Below, one piece after another: positions 4,981 to 10,281 of a stretch of 10,281 nt of DNA (the first letter of the stretch is position 1; each line of letters opens with the position of its first letter). The notes beneath the pieces were generated by a model. The model was not told the DNA's origin, ran no database searches, and saw only the letters and a list, made by a program, of their open reading frames with translations. The position numbers and the translations under genes are program-made. The stretch lies in NCBI GenBank assembly GCA_031266635.1, contig JAISAN010000240.1:1-10281 (forward strand), given 5' to 3'. The DNA comes from Treponema sp. (GTDB taxonomy: Bacteria > Spirochaetota > Spirochaetia > Treponematales > Breznakiellaceae).

Positions 4981-6435
4981 GTGTTGACTCCCCTTATCAA
5001 AGAGATCCTCGTTTCTCCCGCGGATTCCCGGGAACTGGCGGTCCGCGGCTGGGTAAAAACAAAACGGGAATTGAAGAACCTGGTGTTTATAGAAATAAAC
5101 GACGGTTCCGTTTTCTCCGGCATTCAGTGTACCTTTGACCGGGGGGCCGCGGATGTGGAAACCCTGAACCGGGTCAGCACCGGAGCTTCGGTAGAAATCC
5201 GGGGCCGCCTCGTCCCCTCCCCCGCCTCCGGCCAGGCCGTCGAAGTGGCGGCGGAAAATTTGCGGATCATCGGGGAAGCTCCGGCGGAAAGCTACCCCCT
5301 GCAGAAAAAACGGCATTCCCTGGAATTCCTCCGGGAAATCGCCCATCTCCGGCCCCGGACCAATACGTTCAGCGCCGTTGCCCGGGTGCGGAATTGTCTG
5401 GCCTTTGCCATTCACCGGTATTTCCAGGAGCATGGTTTTGTGTATGTCCATACCCCGATTATCACCGCCAGCGACGCCGAAGGGGCGGGGGCCATGTTCC
5501 AGGTAACCACTTTGGATCTGGAAGCCCTGGCCAAAAACGGCGGCAACCGGGAAACGGCGTCCGGCGGCTCTAAAGCGCCTGGTCAAAACGCCGCGGGCCC
5601 CCTGATAGATTACGGGAAGGATTTTTTCGGGAAGCGGTGCTGCCTTACCGTATCGGGCCAGCTTGAGGCGGAAACCTACGCCACGGCCCTGTCCCGGGTC
5701 TATACCTTCGGCCCCACTTTCCGGGCGGAAAATTCAAACACCGCCCGGCACCTGGCGGAATTCTGGATGGTGGAACCGGAAATAGCTTTTGCGGAACTGG
5801 AAGACAATATGACCCTGGCGGAGGATTTTCTCAAATTTATCCTGAGGACGGTCCTTGAAAATAACCGGGCGGACCTCGATTTTTTTGAGGCCCATATTGA
5901 ACGGGGGATCATTCAAACCCTGGAAAAGGTAGCCGGTTCCCGGTTTATCCGCATGAGCTATACCGAAGCGATGACGGAACTTGAAAGGGCCGTCACTTCG
6001 GGGGCCGTGGATTTTGAATTCAAACCCTACTGGGGCTGCGATCTCCAGAGTGAACATGAAAAATTCATCACCGAAAAAATCGCCGAAGGGCCGGTAATTG
6101 TTACCGATTACCCCAAAGAGATCAAAGCTTTTTATATGAAGATGAACGATGATGGGAAAACCGTGCGGGCTATGGACGTGCTGGTTCCCCGGCTGGGGGA
6201 GATCATCGGCGGTTCCCAGCGCGAAGAGCGGCTGGACAAACTTGAAAGCAGGATGCGGGAACTGGGGATGAAAACGGAAGATTATTCCTGGTACCTGGAT
6301 CTCCGCCGCTACGGGTCCGTACCTCACACAGGTTTTGGCCTCGGTTTTGAGCGGCTTATTCAGTACATTACCGGCATGGCCAATATCCGGGACGTGATCC
6401 CCTACCCCCGGGCCGCGGGACAGGCGGAGTTTTAA
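4981..6435 (+). CDS. asnS: Asparaginyl-tRNA synthetase
   Basis: This enzyme attaches asparagine to tRNA-Asn using ATP, in the cytoplasm. It has 484 residues, slightly longer than the E. coli enzyme (466). It starts at GTG 4981, nine bases after AAGGAG (4966-4971). Residues about 18-105 form the OB-fold anticodon-binding domain, followed by a class II catalytic core. Motif 2 is at YTFGPTFRAE (241-250) and continues into the AsnRS-type NSNTARHLAEFWM. Motif 3 is GFGLGFERL (451-459), followed by ITGMANIRDVIPYPR. GEIIGGSQREERL and RRYGSVPHTGFGLG are typical of AsnRS rather than AspRS. The extra length is mainly a Gly/Ala/Asn-rich insert at about 189-208, just before the DYGKDFFGK segment; it looks like a surface loop. 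The gene lies 29 bases after the kinase and 5 bases before the carboxypeptidase gene, so the three may share a transcript. No functional tie to the kinase is implied. Confidence 0.98.
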   Translation: MLTPLIKEILVSPADSRELAVRGWVKTKRELKNLVFIEINDGSVFSGIQCTFDRGAADVETLNRVSTGASVEIRGRLVPSPASGQAVEVAAENLRIIGEAPAESYPLQKKRHSLEFLREIAHLRPRTNTFSAVARVRNCLAFAIHRYFQEHGFVYVHTPIITASDAEGAGAMFQVTTLDLEALAKNGGNRETASGGSKAPGQNAAGPLIDYGKDFFGKRCCLTVSGQLEAETYATALSRVYTFGPTFRAENSNTARHLAEFWMVEPEIAFAELEDNMTLAEDFLKFILRTVLENNRADLDFFEAHIERGIIQTLEKVAGSRFIRMSYTEAMTELERAVTSGAVDFEFKPYWGCDLQSEHEKFITEKIAEGPVIVTDYPKEIKAFYMKMNDDGKTVRAMDVLVPRLGEIIGGSQREERLDKLESRMRELGMKTEDYSWYLDLRRYGSVPHTGFGLGFERLIQYITGMANIRDVIPYPRAAGQAEF

Positions 6436-6440
6436 CCGGC

Positions 6441-7682
6441 ATGACGATGAAATTACCCGCCCTGCTCCTCCCCGCTTTTTATTTCCTGGCCCCCCTTGCC
6501 GCCCAGGTTCCTCCGGGCCTGCCGGAACTGCTGCTTCCCTGTCTGACGGACGCCCCGGAACCGGTCTCCCAGGCGGCGGTACTGATGGATGCCGCCGCCG
6601 GTACGGTACTGTATGTTAAAAATCCTGACGAGCCCATATCCCCCGCGTCCCTGACCAAACTGATGACCATGCACCTGGTTTTTCAAGAGGCCGCGGCCAG
6701 GGATATTTCACTGGACGAGGAATTCAGTCCCCCCCGGGAAAGCTGGGCCATTAACCAGCCCCCCCGGTCAAGCCTGATGTTCCTGGCCGCCGGGCAGCGG
6801 ACCAGCCTCCGGGAGCTGCTTTTGGGCCTGGCGGTTCCGTCGGGAAACGATGCCGCGGTGGCGGCGGCCCTGCGTTTTTTCCCCACGGTAAGAGACTTTA
6901 CCGCCAAAATGAACGGCGAGGCCCGGCGGCTGGGGCTGCGGCAAACCCGTTTTGTAGAGCCCTCGGGGATTTCAGAACACAACATCACCACCGCCGGAGA
7001 ATTCATCCGCTTTTGCCGGGAATATATCCGGCTCCATCCCGAAAGTCTCACGGAATTTCACTCGGCCCCAGACTTTGCCTATCCAAAAGCAAAAAACGTG
7101 GGAGAAATATTCCGGGATAATCCCCGGACCATTGTCCAGCCTAACCACAACACCCTGCTCAAAACCTTTCCCGGTGTAGACGGCCTTAAAACCGGCTATA
7201 TTGACGAGGCAGGTTACAATATCGCCCTCACCGCCAGCCGGGAAGGAACCCGGTTTATCCTGGTCATCCTCGGCGCTCCCGCCCGGCCCGGCGGGGACCG
7301 AATCCGGGACGCCGATGGGGAAAAAATCCTCTCCTGGGCTTTTGATACTTTTAAGACAATCCGGCCGGTCATCGGCGCTCCCGAACCGGTGCGGTTGTGG
7401 AAGGGCAAGAGCAATTGGATCAGGAGCATCCCCGCCGAAGGGGCGGAGTTCACCGCTCCGGTAAACCGGGGAAATTCCCTCTGGCTCTCCACGGAGCTAA
7501 AAGACCCCCTCATCGCCCCCATTCCCGCGGGCTATCCCCTGGGCAGCCTTATCATCTCCGATGAAGCAGGAGAACTCCGCCGGATTCCCCTGGTAAGCGC
7601 GGAGGCATACGAGGCGGGGGGCTTTTTCAAACGCTTCCGGGACAGTGTACAGCTTTTTTTCCGGCGGCTTTCAAAAAAATAA
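6441..7682 (+). CDS. D-alanyl-D-alanine carboxypeptidase (low-molecular-weight PBP, peptidase S11)
   Basis: This enzyme removes the terminal D-Ala from peptidoglycan pentapeptides in the periplasm, limiting cross-linking. It has 413 residues. A signal peptide covers about 1-21 (hydrophobic run ending LAPLAAQ). All three penicillin-binding motifs are present: Ser70-x-x-Lys73 (SLTK, Ser70 the acylated nucleophile), Ser134-Gly-Asn136, and Lys250-Thr-Gly252 in VDGLKTGY. After the catalytic domain a beta-rich region (about 300-390) resembles the PBP5 C-terminal domain. The last 20 residues (FFKRFRDSVQLFFRRLSKK) form a basic amphipathic helix like the membrane anchor of PBP5/DacA. ATG 6441 lies five bases after the asnS stop. 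The only Shine-Dalgarno-like sequence, GGAG (6426-6429), is inside asnS, so translation may be coupled. It is close to DacA/DacC/DacF, but I cannot choose among these symbols. Its 3' end is separated by a single base from the convergent gene. Confidence 0.95.
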   Translation: MTMKLPALLLPAFYFLAPLAAQVPPGLPELLLPCLTDAPEPVSQAAVLMDAAAGTVLYVKNPDEPISPASLTKLMTMHLVFQEAAARDISLDEEFSPPRESWAINQPPRSSLMFLAAGQRTSLRELLLGLAVPSGNDAAVAAALRFFPTVRDFTAKMNGEARRLGLRQTRFVEPSGISEHNITTAGEFIRFCREYIRLHPESLTEFHSAPDFAYPKAKNVGEIFRDNPRTIVQPNHNTLLKTFPGVDGLKTGYIDEAGYNIALTASREGTRFILVILGAPARPGGDRIRDADGEKILSWAFDTFKTIRPVIGAPEPVRLWKGKSNWIRSIPAEGAEFTAPVNRGNSLWLSTELKDPLIAPIPAGYPLGSLIISDEAGELRRIPLVSAEAYEAGGFFKRFRDSVQLFFRRLSKK

Positions 7683-7683
7683 T

Positions 7684-9987
7684 CTAACGGGCATGGTCAA
7701 TAATTGTGGAAACCGGAACCACCGAATAACCGGAACGGACCAGGGCGTCCAACAGTACCTCAATGCGAAGGTAGAGGTAATCCTTCCGCCCCCCGGGGAG
7801 GAGGCCCAGACGGACGGGAATAATGGAACCGGGCCGTTTCATGTTCATGATCCGGTCGATCATGGCGGAAGCGGAATATTGGTTTATCCCCAGGGCCCGC
7901 GCGTCGTCCCGGCTGACCCAGTCCAGGGGGTCCACATCCCGGCCCACAGTCAGGTAACCCGCCCGGGAAGCGGCGGCGGCTATTTCCGTGGAGGCGTTAA
8001 ACAGGGGAGCATGCCAAAGCAGGCTCAGTTCGGCCTCGGCGGCCTGATAATATTCATCTTCGTTCCGGGCAAGACCACGGGTGATAAAATCCACCCCCAC
8101 CCGGTAACGGGCGTCGGAAAGGTCGATGGGGGCAAAAAACATGGACGCCGCCTCGTGCCCCGCGTTGGCGATGTCCCTGGCGGCCGAAGGATAGCGGCGG
8201 ATAAATTCGCCGTTTATAAAAAAGGTCGCCCGGATATCGAAACGGTTTAAGGCGTCCAGAACCTGGGGCAGACCAGCGGCGTCATCGTAGAGATCAAAAC
8301 AAAGGGCCACTTCCCGCAATCCCTCCCTAAGGCCGTGGGTAAAGATCCCCTGGGGAGCGGATTCGATAAGGGAACCGGCCAGAACCCGGGACGGGGAACT
8401 TTCCCGGTCATATTGGAGGCCGGGCAGCAGGGGGGCCGTCCCCACAGAAGCGGTATTCCGTATCATGGGAAGGTTCTCGTAGGGGCCGAAACTCTGCCGT
8501 TCCAGGTAGACCCGGTAACGGCCGGAGACCAGGGAAGGTTTCCGTACAGGGGGATTTGAAACTTCTGTCCAGGGATTTTTACCGTCGCTGACAAACCAGG
8601 TTCCGCCGTTTTTTACGAAAATCCGGCTCCCCTTTTCTTCAAAACCGTATTCCGCCGCACTGGAAAGGCAGATCATGGTCCGCTGGGCGGCAAGACCGCC
8701 GGCGCCAGCGGAAAGTTTTATCCGGTCGATCCGTTCCGCATCCCCGGTAATCAATTCTTCATTGTTGATCCACAAGCTGGCGTAAGCCGGGCCGGTTCCC
8801 AGGGTCAGTAAAATTCTCCAGTTGATATAATCATAAAGAACGATGCCCCTTTCTCCCCAAAAAAGGGCTTTGGTTCCATCCGGGGAAAGGGCCGCATAGG
8901 AACCCACCGGAGTATCCAGGGGGCTGAAAGACATCCGCTCCTGCCCTGTTTCCAAACGCCAGGCCATTACCTGGGCACCTTCATTTTTTAACACCGAAGC
9001 GATCACCGTAACCACTCCGGCGGGAGACCACAATACATTGATATTATAGGCGGAACGGGGAATAATCACATAGGGCAAGACGGATTCCAGATCCGATCCG
9101 TCCAGGGGATAATAAAAAATATTCCGCCCCCCCTTGGAGAGCAGCAGAGACCGGGAATCCGGCGCTATCCAGAAGGCGTCAAAATTATCGTCAAAATCAA
9201 AGGGGAGCTTCCCCGCCACCGTTCCGATTTCCAGAAAATCCGCGTACAGGGCCCGGGCAAAAAGTTCCGAACCCCTGACCTGGTACACCGTGGACCCTTT
9301 GAGGTAATAAAAATCGCCCATCCGGGACCAGGATACCGCGTTAATCGCCCCGTCGCCGATGAGGCGGTACCGCTCATCCACCGGGGCGGCAGAGGCGGAA
9401 TGAACCGGGTAATAAAACAGCCTTCCCCCCCGGCTGTACACAAAAACCCGGGAATCGGGGCTCCAGCAGGCGGGGAAAAAACGGTCCGGCCGCTCCACAT
9501 TCCGGGCGACGACCCGTCCGGCGCCTCCGGTAACATCAACAAGAACCAGATTGCCATAGGCAGGGCTCACGGGATCTACATACAAGACCCAACGGCCGTC
9601 CTGGGAGGCGGCCATATCTTCCACCCGCCCTCCCACGGCGGGAGACCCGGCGGCAAAAGATGAAAATCCGGGAATATTCCGGGGAAGCCCCCCGGTAACA
9701 GACAGCCGCAGGGCGCCAAAGGCGTTCCGGATTTGCAGGATCCGGCCGTTTCCGATAAGTTCCATTTTTTCAGGAAAGGCGGTGATCTGCCGGAGGGCCA
9801 GATCGGTCAGCCGGGAAATAAAAACACTGCTTTGGGGATACGCGCCATTACCGGATGATTCGGCCTGAAAAAGCAGCCGGTTATCATCGGACAGGTCAAG
9901 GCCCCGGAAATTAACCTTGGCAAAAACCGGGGAGAGAGGGAGAGTCAGAACAAGAAGGGAACAACATAAAACAGCCCCGGCTTTCAT
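7684..9987 (-). CDS. Secreted beta-propeller protein with divergent NodB-type polysaccharide deacetylase domain
   Basis: The preferred start is ATG 9987-9985, giving 767 residues. It opens with a signal peptide (MKAGAVLCCS to VFA, cleavage after about 23), and an upstream gene stops one base before it. The frame is open back to 10143, but that extension has no signal and overlaps the upstream gene. Residues about 25-480 hold TolB/WD40-like blades: WSPDSR (175-180), VSWSRMG (218-224), APDSRS (275-280), LWSPAG (319-324), LSPDGT (367-372). From about 555 there is a NodB-like fold: FDLYDDAAG (564-572), RATFFINGEF, GHEAASMFF (610-618), WHAP (658-661) and DVDPLDW (684-690). The metal-binding histidine of the usual HSxxH motif is missing after GHE, and the Leu-x-His motif near the end is replaced by IIPVRLG. 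The domain is either catalytically altered or a binding module. It probably acts in the periplasm or cell envelope on glycan or a protein partner. Confidence 0.88.
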   Translation of the reverse strand: MKAGAVLCCSLLVLTLPLSPVFAKVNFRGLDLSDDNRLLFQAESSGNGAYPQSSVFISRLTDLALRQITAFPEKMELIGNGRILQIRNAFGALRLSVTGGLPRNIPGFSSFAAGSPAVGGRVEDMAASQDGRWVLYVDPVSPAYGNLVLVDVTGGAGRVVARNVERPDRFFPACWSPDSRVFVYSRGGRLFYYPVHSASAAPVDERYRLIGDGAINAVSWSRMGDFYYLKGSTVYQVRGSELFARALYADFLEIGTVAGKLPFDFDDNFDAFWIAPDSRSLLLSKGGRNIFYYPLDGSDLESVLPYVIIPRSAYNINVLWSPAGVVTVIASVLKNEGAQVMAWRLETGQERMSFSPLDTPVGSYAALSPDGTKALFWGERGIVLYDYINWRILLTLGTGPAYASLWINNEELITGDAERIDRIKLSAGAGGLAAQRTMICLSSAAEYGFEEKGSRIFVKNGGTWFVSDGKNPWTEVSNPPVRKPSLVSGRYRVYLERQSFGPYENLPMIRNTASVGTAPLLPGLQYDRESSPSRVLAGSLIESAPQGIFTHGLREGLREVALCFDLYDDAAGLPQVLDALNRFDIRATFFINGEFIRRYPSAARDIANAGHEAASMFFAPIDLSDARYRVGVDFITRGLARNEDEYYQAAEAELSLLWHAPLFNASTEIAAAASRAGYLTVGRDVDPLDWVSRDDARALGINQYSASAMIDRIMNMKRPGSIIPVRLGLLPGGRKDYLYLRIEVLLDALVRSGYSVVPVSTIIDHAR

Positions 9988-9988
9988 A

Positions 9989-10189
9989 TCAACCGGCCCC
10001 GCTTTTGTCCCACAGGAGCGCCAGGGCGTCCAGTTCCTGTTCCAAAACGGCCAGGCGTTTTTCCATCTCCCGGATCCGGCGGATAGAATATTGAACCTTC
10101 CGGTCCCAAAGACGATCGCAGGTTTGATCCAGCACCGTTTCAAAAGCAGGGGAGGCAGAAAGCGCCGCAGGTTTTTCGCGGGAATTCAT
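9989..10189 (-). CDS. Small hypothetical coiled-coil protein upstream of the propeller gene
   Basis: A 66-residue frame from ATG 10189-10187 to TGA 9991-9989. The stop is followed by a single T and then the ATG of the propeller/deacetylase gene (TGATATG), an arrangement typical of translational coupling. It is also the main evidence that this frame is real. The larger gene has no clear ribosome site of its own. The protein has no signal peptide. Residues about 30-62 (RRIREMEKRLAVLEQELDAL) show a heptad pattern, so a short coiled coil is likely. No family is recognised. The start lacks a Shine-Dalgarno sequence. A -10-like TAAAAT at 10209-10204 would put transcription start only about 8 bases before the ATG, so the message may be nearly leaderless. 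Confidence 0.6.
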   Translation of the reverse strand: MNSREKPAALSASPAFETVLDQTCDRLWDRKVQYSIRRIREMEKRLAVLEQELDALALLWDKSGAG

Positions 10190-10203
10190 AACATAAGTGT
10201 ACT

Positions 10204-10209
10204 ATTTTA
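10204..10209 (-). promoter_or_regulatory. Possible -10 box for the leftward small-ORF/propeller operon
   Basis: On the minus strand TAAAAT (10209-10204) matches 5 of 6 bases of the -10 consensus. No good -35 hexamer lies 16-18 bases upstream, where the sequence is G-rich (GGGGTTTTATGGACAGACCCC, with GGGGT/ACCCC able to pair). It is proposed only because it is the best match upstream of the ORF. The rest of 10190-10281 shows no gene. Confidence 0.3.
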
Positions 10210-10281
10210 TCCGGGGTCTGTCCATAAAACCCCTGTTTTACCGGCAATTCCGAATTTAACTATTCCAGAACCGAAAAGAGA

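Noticed and set aside
5547..5607. Insertion-like Gly/Ala/Asn-rich stretch in asnS as a possible intein or mobile insert
   Set aside because: It is only about 20 residues, in frame, and sits in a loop before a conserved segment; ordinary length variation explains it.
9988..10143. N-terminal extension of the propeller protein to 10143
   Set aside because: It would place 52 Trp/Arg-rich residues before a good signal peptide and overlaps the upstream small ORF, which ends at the internal ATG.

Overview
The window looks like chromosomal DNA of a spirochaete, most likely a host-associated Treponema. This is an inference from the gene families: a CheY/CheX pair (CheX is typical of spirochaetes and Thermotoga), a CheA-like membrane kinase, a propeller protein fused to a divergent deacetylase, and repeat-rich intergenic DNA. 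No 16S or other taxonomic marker is present. The species cannot be fixed from the sequence.

Layout. (1) 1-575, minus strand: the first 191 codons of an unrecognised protein, with its own strong promoter. (2) 576-1173: a divergent intergenic region of about 600 bases, mostly filled by three tandem copies of a 123-base GC-rich, hairpin-forming repeat. (3) 1174-1743, plus: a stand-alone H-NOX (haem NO/O2-binding) sensor with the proximal histidine and the YxSxR haem-propionate motif. It has Phe where O2-binding H-NOX proteins have the distal Tyr. (4) 1744-1907: an AT-rich promoter region and a perfect 9-bp dyad. (5) 1908-2770: a CheY-type receiver followed 14 bases later by a CheX-type CheY-P phosphatase. 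(6) 2773-2892: three consecutive strong hairpins, the middle one a good intrinsic terminator. (7) 2912-4951: a membrane histidine kinase with a periplasmic sensor region, a PAS-like region, an HPt domain and a CheA-type ATPase, but no CheW-binding domain. (8) 4981-7682: asparaginyl-tRNA synthetase and a D-Ala-D-Ala carboxypeptidase, closely spaced. (9) 7684-10189, minus: a secreted beta-propeller/NodB-like protein preceded by a small coiled-coil ORF whose stop codon almost touches its start.

How the parts may work together. Genes 3, 5 and 7 form a plausible self-contained signalling module: a gas sensor (H-NOX), a kinase carrying both HPt and ATPase, a single-domain response regulator, and a dedicated phosphatase. 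In characterised bacteria, stand-alone H-NOX proteins are encoded beside, and control, a histidine kinase or a cyclic-di-GMP enzyme. The Phe at the distal position argues for NO rather than O2 as ligand. That H-NOX acts on this particular kinase is inferred from gene order only. The kinase has its own extracytoplasmic region and could instead be an independent partner of the CheY/CheX pair.

The downstream genes are housekeeping (translation, peptidoglycan trimming) plus a secreted protein whose deacetylase motifs are partly lost.
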